This document shows, in pieces, positions 55,528 to 64,000 of a stretch of DNA of 64,000 nucleotides. Origin of the DNA: Platanthera guangdongensis (lineage: Eukaryota; Streptophyta; Magnoliopsida; Asparagales; Orchidaceae); the NCBI GenBank assembly GCA_039583875.1, contig CM077151.1, positions 114,532,609-114,596,608 of the forward strand. The letters run 5' to 3'. Within the stretch, counting starts at the first letter, position 1, and every line of letters starts with the position of its first letter. Position numbers and translations under genes: made by a program. The notes below the pieces were generated by a model. That model was not told where the DNA came from. It made no database searches and saw only the letters and a program-made list of their open reading frames with translations.

Positions 55528-58524
55528 ATGGCCGTTTCAGTTGCTGTACTCTCTGCAATGAAATTTGATGCCGGCTTTGACATCGATTTCGATTCCTTCA
55601 ACACCACAGATCAAATCTTCCAAGATATTCTCAACTTATTCAAAGATCAGCAATTAACTGCCTTGATGTCCACCAGAATCAAACTAGCATCTGATGAAAT
55701 TAAAGAATGGGTATATACTGCCCACAACCTGGACAACAACACCATAGTTGGCTCCATTGGTGGCACCCAGGTACCTCTGACTTCAGCAGTACTCACAGAG
55801 GTATTTGGCTTCAGGAATGGTGAAGACTCTGCTGACCTTTCTGGAGAAGAGTTTGCTGATGTTCTTGCCAGGATGGGTCATCCTGAGGGGAACCCTAGCA
55901 AACTGTTTAAGAGAAACCTGTCTGTGGAATACAGGTTTATGGTTGATGTTGTAGGCAAGGTCCTTTTGGCCAAGCATTCTGCTCATGATACTATCTCCAG
56001 ATTCCAGCTCTGCCTTATGGGAGCTCTGGTAGATAGAAAAAGCTTGAACTGGGGAGAAGTGTTCTTTGATCTGTTGAAGAAAAAGATCAACAAGACCTTT
56101 GTCAACTTTGGAAGAATTCTGGGAATATTCCTCCAGACTAAGTGCCCTGCACTGCTAGTCTCCTCTGGAGTGCACATCAATGCCTCCAAGAGACTCACCT
56201 GTGCCCTTTTTGGCAAATGGGACAGGCAAATCTCCAAGCCCAGCAGGCCCTCCTCTTCTGGCCCTTCAGGCACCAGGACTCTTAGAGTCACTCCACCCCA
56301 GGTCTCTGCCCCTGCAGAAGACCTGCCTGCTGCCAGTGCTGCTGCTTCCCCTCCTCCAGCTCCATCCACCTCTCCAGCAACCTCCACCATTACCATTTCC
56401 AGCCCATATCCAACCTCAATTCCATCCCCAGCAACAATTTCATCTCCTCCAGCAGACCACTTCCATCCCCTTTTCTCCTATCCACCTCCAGATGTCACCT
56501 CCTCTACATCCATTCCATCCTTCACTCTCTTGGATGAATCCTACATGGATGATTCCCCCTCCTCTCCTCCAGATTTCCCCACCACCTCAACAACTTTCCA
56601 AGACCTTCTCCATCAACTTATTGATCAACCCACCTTCACTCCCTCCATTTCCATTCCTGTACCCTCCATCTCTACCATACCCTCTCCTGAGCCATCCCTT
56701 CCACCCTTCAGCCCTCCTCCTCCAGCTCCCTCAGCCATCCCTGTACCCTCTACCTCTGCTCCCCTTGAGCATGTAGATCTCCCAGCCCTTGCTGATCTGT
56801 TGTATGAGCTCCTTGCTCCTAGGCTCTCCCTTCTCATGGAGGCCTCCTTAGCTCCTCTGCAACAATCAGTGGCAGCTCTCTCTGCCAGGCTGTCCTCTTT
56901 CCTTACCCCCATAGCAGCACCCCCAGCAGTGTGCCTTGATGCACAGGTTTCTGCATCCAGGCAGGGGGAGATGCCCTATGAAGCCAGCTTCCAGGCTGCT
57001 GTTGCTGCTGCTGCTCCTCCTGCTGGTGTTTCTGATGCTGCTGCTGCTTCTGCTACTGCCACTGGTTCTGTGTCTGCTGCTGCTGCCATTCCAGTACTTG
57101 CAATAGACCTAAGGTCTTTGCTGTCTACCTTTGACCCTGCTTACTTCAGCTGCCTTCCAGAAGTCTCTACTGTCCAGCCCCCAGAGGTTCTTGCTGCCCA
57201 GTCAGAAGACTTGACCAGGGCTCTAGTGCCCTTCTCCTGCTGTGACCCCAGAATCCTCTCTGATTTTATTCAGTCAGTGACTGCTGCTGAAGACAATGCT
57301 GTGTCTACCTCTGGAATTGCTGTTGCTACTGAGGAAGAAACTGTTTCAATTGCTGCTGTTGAGCCCTTCTCACAGGATTTTCTGATGACAGAGGCTGTTG
57401 ATGTTGAGCCTGCTGTTGAAGTTGCTATCTCTGAAGTTGCCACTGCTGTAGAAGTTATTATCTCTGAAGCTGCTGCTGCTCCTGTAATTGTTGTAACATC
57501 TGCTGCTGCTCCTGTTGCTCCTCCTGTTTCTGTATCTTCTGCCCCATCAGCTGCTGTCCAGTTAAAAGAGGATTTGATGAAGAAGCTTGATGCACTGTAT
57601 GATGAACAAAGCTCTGAATCTGAGGATTATGCTACTGCTTCTGATGACTCATCTGCCACAATTGCAAGGAAAAGAAAGGCAAGAAGTAAGGCCTTGAAGA
57701 GAGTTCCTCCTGCCAAAGTCAGAGATGATAATGATGTTCCATATTATATTCTGCACAATTGCCCAATCTCTGAGCATTGGATGCAATTCTCCAGGAACCA
57801 GTTAAAGGCAATGAAGAAGAAGAGGAAGTTTGATAAAGATTCTTCCCAGTCCAAGCACCCTCATCCTCCTCCACCACCTCCACCTGATGCAGGTGCAGGT
57901 GGCAGCTCTGCAAGATCAGGCCCTGCTAGAAGCCAGGCTCCCTACCAGCCTCATGCAAGAACATATCAAAGGGAAAGCCAATCTAGGGGGTCCTACTCTA
58001 GAAGGGGAGGATATAGGGGAAACCAAAGAGAAACTCAGGTTTACTCCAAAGGACACTCCAGGCAGCATCCTTATTCCAGGGGTGGACATGTTTCTTCTGA
58101 TACATCTTCAGGTCCATTCCCTTATAAGCTTAGAGAAAATGTGACTGCCAGGACACCTCAAGAAACTACTTCCAACAGGTATGAGCCACCTGTTCCATTT
58201 GAGGATCCTGAGAAAAATCCTATGGCTTGGACTGCAAGGATGAAAGAACTGGCTGCCTTAGATCAGATAAAGAAAGCAAAGGAACAAGGGCTAGACACCT
58301 CCAACATATCCACCATGTCAGAGCAGAGGCAAAAAGAGTTAGAAAGATATGCTTCCAGTAAGTTTTTTGATGCAGACAGGTACATGGAGTTGCATCCAGC
58401 TGCAGTGGTTCCCAGGGCTTCAAAGCAAATCTATTTGGGTGCAGCTGATGATACCAGATCAAAACAACAAGCATTAAATCCTAACAGGGAAATTAAAATG
58501 GTAAAAGGCAAAGAAAAGGAATAA
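55528..58524 (+). CDS. SIRE-3 env-like ORF
   Basis: 998 residues in the place where Sireviruses carry an env-like gene. Residues 1-235 form a compact region (V-F-G-F-R-N-G, W-G-E-V-F-F-D-L-L) reminiscent of plant retroelement accessory proteins. Residues 235-430 are Pro/Ser-rich, 430-690 Ala/Val-rich and low complexity. Residues 690-860 are basic with a Pro run and Arg/Gly/Tyr-rich stretch. I see no clear signal peptide or transmembrane helix, so an envelope role is not supported by sequence; the name follows position only. The start is the first ATG, in a good context (ACCATGG). Confidence 0.88.
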   Translation: MAVSVAVLSAMKFDAGFDIDFDSFNTTDQIFQDILNLFKDQQLTALMSTRIKLASDEIKEWVYTAHNLDNNTIVGSIGGTQVPLTSAVLTEVFGFRNGEDSADLSGEEFADVLARMGHPEGNPSKLFKRNLSVEYRFMVDVVGKVLLAKHSAHDTISRFQLCLMGALVDRKSLNWGEVFFDLLKKKINKTFVNFGRILGIFLQTKCPALLVSSGVHINASKRLTCALFGKWDRQISKPSRPSSSGPSGTRTLRVTPPQVSAPAEDLPAASAAASPPPAPSTSPATSTITISSPYPTSIPSPATISSPPADHFHPLFSYPPPDVTSSTSIPSFTLLDESYMDDSPSSPPDFPTTSTTFQDLLHQLIDQPTFTPSISIPVPSISTIPSPEPSLPPFSPPPPAPSAIPVPSTSAPLEHVDLPALADLLYELLAPRLSLLMEASLAPLQQSVAALSARLSSFLTPIAAPPAVCLDAQVSASRQGEMPYEASFQAAVAAAAPPAGVSDAAAASATATGSVSAAAAIPVLAIDLRSLLSTFDPAYFSCLPEVSTVQPPEVLAAQSEDLTRALVPFSCCDPRILSDFIQSVTAAEDNAVSTSGIAVATEEETVSIAAVEPFSQDFLMTEAVDVEPAVEVAISEVATAVEVIISEAAAAPVIVVTSAAAPVAPPVSVSSAPSAAVQLKEDLMKKLDALYDEQSSESEDYATASDDSSATIARKRKARSKALKRVPPAKVRDDNDVPYYILHNCPISEHWMQFSRNQLKAMKKKRKFDKDSSQSKHPHPPPPPPPDAGAGGSSARSGPARSQAPYQPHARTYQRESQSRGSYSRRGGYRGNQRETQVYSKGHSRQHPYSRGGHVSSDTSSGPFPYKLRENVTARTPQETTSNRYEPPVPFEDPEKNPMAWTARMKELAALDQIKKAKEQGLDTSNISTMSEQRQKELERYASSKFFDADRYMELHPAAVVPRASKQIYLGAADDTRSKQQALNPNREIKMVKGKEKE

Positions 58525-58683
58525 CTCTGTAAGGTGACAACTTTTGGTTCTTCTAACTGCTATCTGGATATCACATATATAATATATCTCTGTGATGGTT
58601 CTGCTCTATGTCTTGTTGTTGTTATGTTTTTCTGTCTGATGTTGTTTGTTTTTCAATGTCTGTAAATAGTTTTCCTAACCCAA
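58525..58683 (+). other. SIRE-3 3' untranslated region
   Basis: About 160 T-rich bases between the env-like stop and the PPT. No gene is seen. Confidence 0.7.
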
Positions 58684-58695
58684 ATAGGGGGAGAT
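58684..58695 (+). promoter_or_regulatory. SIRE-3 polypurine tract
   Basis: ATAGGGGGAGAT abuts the 3' LTR. Confidence 0.92.
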
Positions 58696-60267
58696 TGTTG
58701 GAACACCCTATTACTAATTTGGGTCAGGATCACTATGTCTCTAGGATTCTATGTTTTGACCTTCTGTATAGATTATAGGTCAATTAGAATTGAGTCTAAG
58801 GGATCAGGAGTCTAGGTTTGAAAGCTGCTCTGAAGACCCAAGTTTTTCTGGAGACTAAGTCCAAATCGTCGAGCTCAGCACGACGTTTCGTCGAACTCCG
58901 GTCGACGATCGTCTAGCTCAACTTTGGCAGATCGTCGAGCTCCATTCGACGATCGCTGAGCTCAAGCCTCTCAATATCGTCGAGCTCTGGTCGACGATCG
59001 CTGAGCTCAACTTCTCAATATCATCGAACTCCATTCGACGATCGCTGAGCTCAGGTCGACGATTTTGACTCTGTACTGGATCTTTATCTCTGAGCTCAGT
59101 TCGACGATCTTTGAGCTCAGATCGACGATTTCTTTGCTGCTTGCTTTTTCCAGTTCGCTGAGCTCAGCTCGACGATAGCAGAGCTCAGTTCGACGATTTC
59201 AGTTGATCTTCAGAATTCAAATTCAAATCAAGATAGAAGTTATTCTGCATTTAAGTCAGAAGATCTGCCAGCCGTTTTCATTTAATTCTGGAGCAAGTTT
59301 CAAGGGATTTTTCAAGGAATATATCAGTGGACTTTCCTTCAGAACTTTTTATGCAATTAAGGCTGTAATTAATTCAGACCAACGGCTATCTTTGACAGAG
59401 CAATTTTCCTATTGAGATTCAGAGAATAAAAGAGAGAATGTTTTTTGAATCAAAAACAGTTAAGAGAGATTGACAAGAACAGGACATCTCTCAATATACA
59501 GAGACTCTGAAAAATTTTTTTGTCAACAAGAATTCAGAAGAACACTCATCAAGAGATCAAGCTTTCAAATCTTAAGATCTCTTCAGCTCTCAAGTGTTCA
59601 AGGCCAACATCACTTCAAGACTCCAGACACTCAATATTTCAGCTTGCTGAAATCATCCTTTGCTGGAGATCTATCTTTGAAGGCCTATCACCCTCAGCAA
59701 AGCTCATCTTCCTGAAGACTTCAAGGACTCAGGGGGAGCTTTGACAACATCACTGAATCCACATAGTCTTCTCAGTTGCTTGAGAAAGAGAAGACTGCCA
59801 TCACTCTCTCACCCCCATTCTGTAAAGGGTTTTTCAAACTCCCTTCAAAAGTTTGAAGTTGGTTTTTGAGCACCTTGTCAAAAGCTCATTGGTGGCAAGA
59901 CACCTGATCAAAAAATCTGATTTGGTTTTTGAGCACCTTATCAAAAGCTCATTGGTGCCCAGGACACCTGATCAACTCTTCCTGCAGTGGATTCCTACCT
60001 AGGGTGGTAGAAGAGTGGATGTACCCAAGTTGGGGAACCACTATATTTCCTTGTGTCTTCTGGTTGTGCATGTTTTTCTTTTGTTTCTGGACTAGATTAT
60101 TTTGTGCATAGCTTAGTTTTGTGGTTTATTTTATTTCTGCTTCCCTACTCACATTCATTACAACAATTGTTGTAAAGCCTTGCAAAAGATTTTCTTTGTG
60201 TTTTAAAAAGCACCATATACTCTATTCCCCCCCCTCTAGAGTATATCAGATCTAGTTTCCCCTTTCA
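58696..60267 (+). repeat. SIRE-3 3' LTR
   Basis: 1572 bp, nearly identical to the 5' LTR. Differences noted: one G/A in a palindrome (a CG lost), C/T near 59516, A/T near 59978, C/A near 60098, G/A and T/C near 60147-60163, and one base fewer in the C-run. Confidence 0.97.
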
Positions 60268-60272
60268 CTCTC

Positions 60273-61276
60273 CTTGCCCCGTTCCTTTCCTTTGGGGTGG
60301 ATAACGATTTTTGTGGGTCTCCAACTTTTTCGAAGTTCTCTTCTGAACTTAAAAAGTGCGGGGATTATGTTAACCCCAAAATCGACAATCCTTCCCAAGG
60401 CATCCAGCCCGCCAGTCGCGGCCTGCTCCAGTTTCCTCCTAGAGATCGTGATGCCTTCATTTGGGTGGATAGGCCTTTCTGTCCGCTCAGGCCGCACAGC
60501 TTGGGAGGTCTCAGCAGTCTGACCGCCCATTCCGCATCTTGTTCCCTTGGTCGGCATGGGCCGCAGACTGCTTCTTCAGTCCGCCCCTGCAGGCCGCCTG
60601 CCTTGTCAGCTTAATCGCAGCTTGTCTCAACAGGAGCCTCCTTTGCCGGACTCAAATATCTTTCCGCCCAGACAGCTCAAACTGCCAAACAAAGGTGGTG
60701 ACCTGCCCCCAGGTTGCCAGCCAACTACCTCAGCTTCCACCTCGCCAACACGCGCGGCCTGCCTTGTCAGTCCGGCAGGTCACTCAGCCCTTGTCATCTA
60801 GCAGCATGGGCAGCCAGCTTCATCAGTCCGCCTAAGGAGCGCGGACATTCAAGCTCTTCGGCTACCCGCAAAGGTCAGAGCACACCCAGTTCACCGCGAT
60901 CTGGGCGGACTCAAAGTGCAGTCAAGCCTTCTAGTCCGCCTATGTTGGTGAACCCCAGCTCCAGCTCCACACCAGGCCTTATCTTCGGCAGAGGTGGACT
61001 CATCTTAATAGCAGAAGAGGACTCCGCGGACCCAGCGGATTCGCTATGCAGCTCGCCTTTCCTCAAGCCTCCATCTGCTTCTCTCCAACAGCAGGGTCAA
61101 CCTCCCTCCGCCCGCAACCTTGGCGCGGGCTCGATTAGTAGTGGTGGACTACTTCCAGCCCGCCATGCAGCAGAACACTCCTGAAGGCAGTCCGAGACTG
61201 CGCGACCTAGTTCGGACTCTGTGGACTCAGTGGATATCCCTCAGCTCGCACCCTTAGCGCGTGCTCGCTCTCCTCA
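60273..61276 (+). mobile_element. Tat-2, segment 4 (3' end and partial 3' LTR)
   Basis: About 95 bases of internal sequence end in AAAAAGTGCGGGGATTA (PPT at about 60355-60367). The LTR TGTTAACCCC then starts at 60368. The LTR matches 20443-21350 and is cut at 61276 by Tekay-2. Confidence 0.75.
60368..61276 (+). repeat. Tat-2 3' LTR, 5' portion
   Basis: 909 bp homologous to the 5' LTR, sharing for example TCCTTCCCAAGGCA, CAGTCGCGGCCTGC and GCCGCACAGCTTGGG. The remainder should lie beyond Tekay-2, outside the window. Confidence 0.82.
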
Positions 61277-63475
61277 TGTAACACCCCCTATCCGTCACAT
61301 AGCATATCGCAGTAGGTCCGACCGGGGCCCGACGCCATATACTACAGACAGACCGGGTGGTTACTCAATGGAAACCATCCAACCAATCATAACATCCTAC
61401 ACAGATCATTCTAGCGGAAGCAGTTTATATAAGTTGCAATAAAGAACCCAGCACTAAAGCATGAATGTCCACTTATACCAAATAGGAATGTTGCACATAC
61501 ACAAGTACAGGACTTAAGGACTTACAAAATTGTTTACTTCATATTACATGATTTACAAACCACAGCACGCAGGCCGGTCATACATGAATAAAAGCAGTAA
61601 ATACTCCAATTAGGCCTTCTAGGGCCGGCTTCACAATTTGGGCTTTAGCCCGCTATTGACCGCTTGGTCCAGCAGCACCTGCAAGCAACAAACCACCGCG
61701 CGGTGGCAAAACAAGACAACGGTCAGCAATGCTGACCAAATTATAATGATCCGCCCCCAACTCGGGGCGGCGATGCTCCTTCCCTGCATTTCATTAGCAT
61801 AAGCGAGCAATTTAACAATATTCAGTTCATCACAGACGTTGGCTCGCACGGCCACATGCCCCGTGCTCTCAGGGCACATTCTCGGTGAACCGATCGATGT
61901 CACGTCAATTAAAGCCATAGACATTCCGATCTCACCACCTCCACTTTGACGGCCAAACCTATGAGCATTTTGTCATCTTGGCCTGGGTCATGACAATTTA
62001 AGCCATAGATCGCCGAAGACCCTAATCTATGCCAAGACAAGTGCAACGTAACCTTAGGAATTTTTAACCGAACGACATAGAAATGGGTACGGTTCCATCT
62101 AACCCGTGCTCACATCGCAACAACAATTTAAGCCATATGCGCAGGTCAAACTTCTCCCGAGTCCCACTTCGTCACACATTTCACATAACTCGGTTATGTT
62201 CAAGTTGGCTCTCATGCCACCAAGTTGGCAAGATCACGCATCAGCCCAGTTTTCCGGGTGTACCTTTGTGTTAATCCCCAAGGTTCCCTGTTGCAATCTA
62301 CCACGTAGAAAACCCGAAAATAATCAATTGCACGGACTCTTCTCCGGCATTTACGCAATGCAACATCACCGATCCAGACCTACATGTCCGGATAGGCTTC
62401 ACACATCATGCCTATGTCCATTTTCGCTTACGGACCCTACACAACGGGGACTTTACATATCTACCCGAAGGAACGCCTCGAACTCACCGCAAACTCGCGA
62501 GAGCGGGCTTCCTATGCAAAGAAGGAGAGCTTCACATGCTCAAGAAGAGAATCGTTACCCTAGCGTTCTTCTTTGGTTCCATGGAAAAGTAAGCGGATGA
62601 AAAGCACCGCACTCTCTTTGCCTCCGTGGATCCGGAGTCGGCTCGCGATTTGGAGCTTCGAAGCTCCTCCAATGGCCGGATCTAGCTTCTTCTTCCTTCC
62701 TTGGCTCTCCTCTCTCTCTATACTTTAGAAAGATAACCACTCAAGTAAAAGTGAGGGTTTCAAAGGCCCAATCCCGGGTATATCCCAGTAGGAACAACCC
62801 CCAATCATCGGATCCCAAAATAAAGAAACGAACGACCTTGATTCGGGACTGAAATGTACAATCTGGACCGAACACGGCCTGGTACACGCCCATGTCCAGG
62901 GCCGCGTGCCTCATTCGCCATCAAAATCAACGCGCCTGGAACAACACATGGGCATCGAACACGCCCGTGTTAGACCTGACACGCCCGTGTTCCAACTGAC
63001 ACGGCCGTGTGGTCGGCCGTGTGCCCCCATCGATTTATTCCGAAAACAACCCGAGAACTACACGAGTTCTTGGACACGCCCGTGTCCTAACCCGGGTGCC
63101 TTGTCTCGAAACTTCATCGAGCAAAATTCGTCGACTCCCCGGGACGAGTGTCGACACGGGCTCGACATGCCTTGAGACATGTCCGTGTCTCAGGCCGTGT
63201 GCCATGTCTCGACACTTCGTCGAGCACAAAATGTCGACTTCGCGGGCTGAGTGTCGACACGGGCTCGACACGCCCTGAGACACGCCCGTGTCTCAGGCCG
63301 TGTGCCCTGTCTCGACACAACGTAGAGCTCAAAATGTCGTCTTCGCCGGCTGAGTGTCGACATAAGCCTGACACGCCTTGGGACACGCTCGTGTCCTAGG
63401 CCGTGTGCCTCCTACCAGAACCCAAAACTGGACCAAAACATCCCCCGTCGCTCTGTTGAGTGTCGGGGCGTTACA
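61277..63475 (-). repeat. Tekay-2 3' LTR
   Basis: TGTAACACCCCC to GGGGCGTTACA, about 2.2 kb. Relative to Tekay-1 LTRs it lacks one unit of the CCCGTGT/TCGTCGA block (junction near 63090). A TATA candidate (TTATATAAA, minus) is at 61432-61424. Confidence 0.92.
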
Positions 63476-63492
63476 ACTCTGCCCCTCATAAA
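63476..63492 (-). promoter_or_regulatory. Tekay-2 polypurine tract
   Basis: On the minus strand TATGAGGGGCAGAGT precedes the LTR; it has a C interruption compared with Tekay-1. Confidence 0.75.
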
Positions 63493-63537
63493 AGAATTTC
63501 GTCCACGAAATTATATAAAGGAAAGACATGTACAAAA

Positions 63538-64000
63538 TTAAATTGTACCTGAGCGGAACAACTCCGGATACTCGTCAAGCATAGTCTGCTCTCGCTCCCA
63601 AGAGAGCTTCTCACGACCACAATTGTCCCACCGGACCTTGACCATCCTGATCTCTTTATTGCGTAGCCACTTGACCTCTGAGTCCTCAATCCGCACGGGC
63701 TTGACTTTTGTCGTCAACCCACTATCCACCGGCACTTGATCAACCGCGATCACTTGCGAAGGCTCTTGCACCGCCTTCCGAAGCACCGAAATATTGAATA
63801 CATCATGTAATCCACCAAGCTCCACTGAAAGCTTCAACTGATAGGCTGCTTCACCCAATCGCTCCAGAACCTCAAATGGCCCAAGGTACCTCAGGCTTAG
63901 CTTTTTCAATCGCCGCACCCGCGAGACACCCTTGAACGGCTTGATCTTTAAGTACACCCAATCGCCGACAGCGAACTCCACGTTCCTGTGCTTGGCATTA
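63538..64000 (-). CDS. Tekay-2 pol C-terminus (integrase end and chromodomain-like tail), partial
   Basis: At least 147 residues, open to the window edge. Features: [19 protein letters not shown] and the chromodomain-like V-K-W-L-R-N-K-E-I ... L-S-W-E-R-E. It is nearly the same as the Tekay-1 C-terminus, with scattered replacements. Whether the rest is intact cannot be seen. Confidence 0.85.
   Translation of the reverse strand, partial: NAKHRNVEFAVGDWVYLKIKPFKGVSRVRRLKKLSLRYLGPFEVLERLGEAAYQLKLSVELGGLHDVFNISVLRKAVQEPSQVIAVDQVPVDSGLTTKVKPVRIEDSEVKWLRNKEIRMVKVRWDNCGREKLSWEREQTMLDEYPELFRSGTI

Larger units (their letters stand above)
48091..60267 (+). mobile_element. Sirevirus-like copia element (SIRE-3), complete and apparently young
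   Basis: 12.2 kb, flanked by CTCTC duplications (48086-48090 and 60268-60272). LTRs 48091-49663 and 58696-60267 differ at about six positions and one C-run length. Primer site, gag, pol, env-like frame and PPT are all present and open. The env-like third gene and long gag with coiled coil fit Sireviruses (SIRE/Maximus). Of all elements here it is the one most likely to be functional. Confidence 0.96.
61277..64000 (-). mobile_element. Tekay/Del-type gypsy element (Tekay-2), 3' end
   Basis: It comprises a 3' LTR (61277-63475), PPT and C-terminal pol, minus strand, continuing past the right edge. It belongs to the same family as Tekay-1 but is a separate copy inserted in the Tat-2 3' LTR. The flanking five bases are CCTCA (61272-61276). 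Confidence 0.92.

Noticed and set aside
55528..58524. Calling the third SIRE-3 gene a true envelope protein
   Set aside because: No signal peptide, transmembrane helix or fusion-type region can be seen; only its position matches env-like genes of Sireviruses.

Overview
This window is plant nuclear DNA made almost entirely of nested LTR retrotransposons and tandem repeats. It holds Ty1/copia and Ty3/gypsy elements of plant lineages: a Sirevirus-like copia with an env-like ORF, Tekay/Del-type chromodomain gypsy, and Tat-type gypsy with a second RNase H and antisense genes. Plant-style initiator-Met primer sites are present. I see no ordinary host gene, tRNA, rRNA or bacterial feature. The species cannot be fixed from the sequence; a large, repeat-rich angiosperm genome is the safest reading.

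Layout, left to right. 1-4717: minus-strand copia relic (copia-1) cut by the window edge, with its 5' LTR at 3730-4717. 4718-9299: relic with an irregular repeat (4790-5645), a very regular 147-bp array (5646-8530) and an LTR-like end at 8831-9299. 9300-10980: eroded Tekay-like LTR, GC-rich minisatellite, polypyrimidine tract and TA microsatellite. 10981-18565: about 93 copies of an 81-bp AT-rich repeat, each resembling a mini-exon plus mini-intron. 18566-20442: 5' LTR and gag start of a plus-strand copia (copia-2). From 20443 an old plus-strand Tat-type element with gag but no visible pol (Tat-2) runs to the right edge, split by four younger insertions: Tekay-1 (23069-32490, minus), Tat-1 (34555-47859, minus, TSD ACAGG), SIRE-3 (48091-60267, plus, TSD CTCTC) and Tekay-2 (61277 to the edge, minus).

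By-eye LTR divergence fits this nesting: roughly 15% for Tat-2, 8% for Tekay-1, 5% for Tat-1 and 0.4% for SIRE-3. SIRE-3 has open gag, pol and env-like frames and looks young. The others carry nonsense codons, most of them explicable as C-to-T changes in CAG, CAA or CGA codons.

Most notable: (1) a TCGTCGA/TCGACGA palindromic motif clustered in LTRs of copia-1, copia-2, Tekay and SIRE-3, and inside SIRE-3 gag; (2) two intron-containing antisense genes, each with its own TATA box, inside Tat-1, whose introns share a core with the family motif; (3) splice-site-bearing tandem arrays; (4) an in-frame 147-bp array; (5) a Tat leader resembling the complement of the interior of an Arg tRNA; (6) a probable 76-nt intron between gag and protease of Tekay-1.
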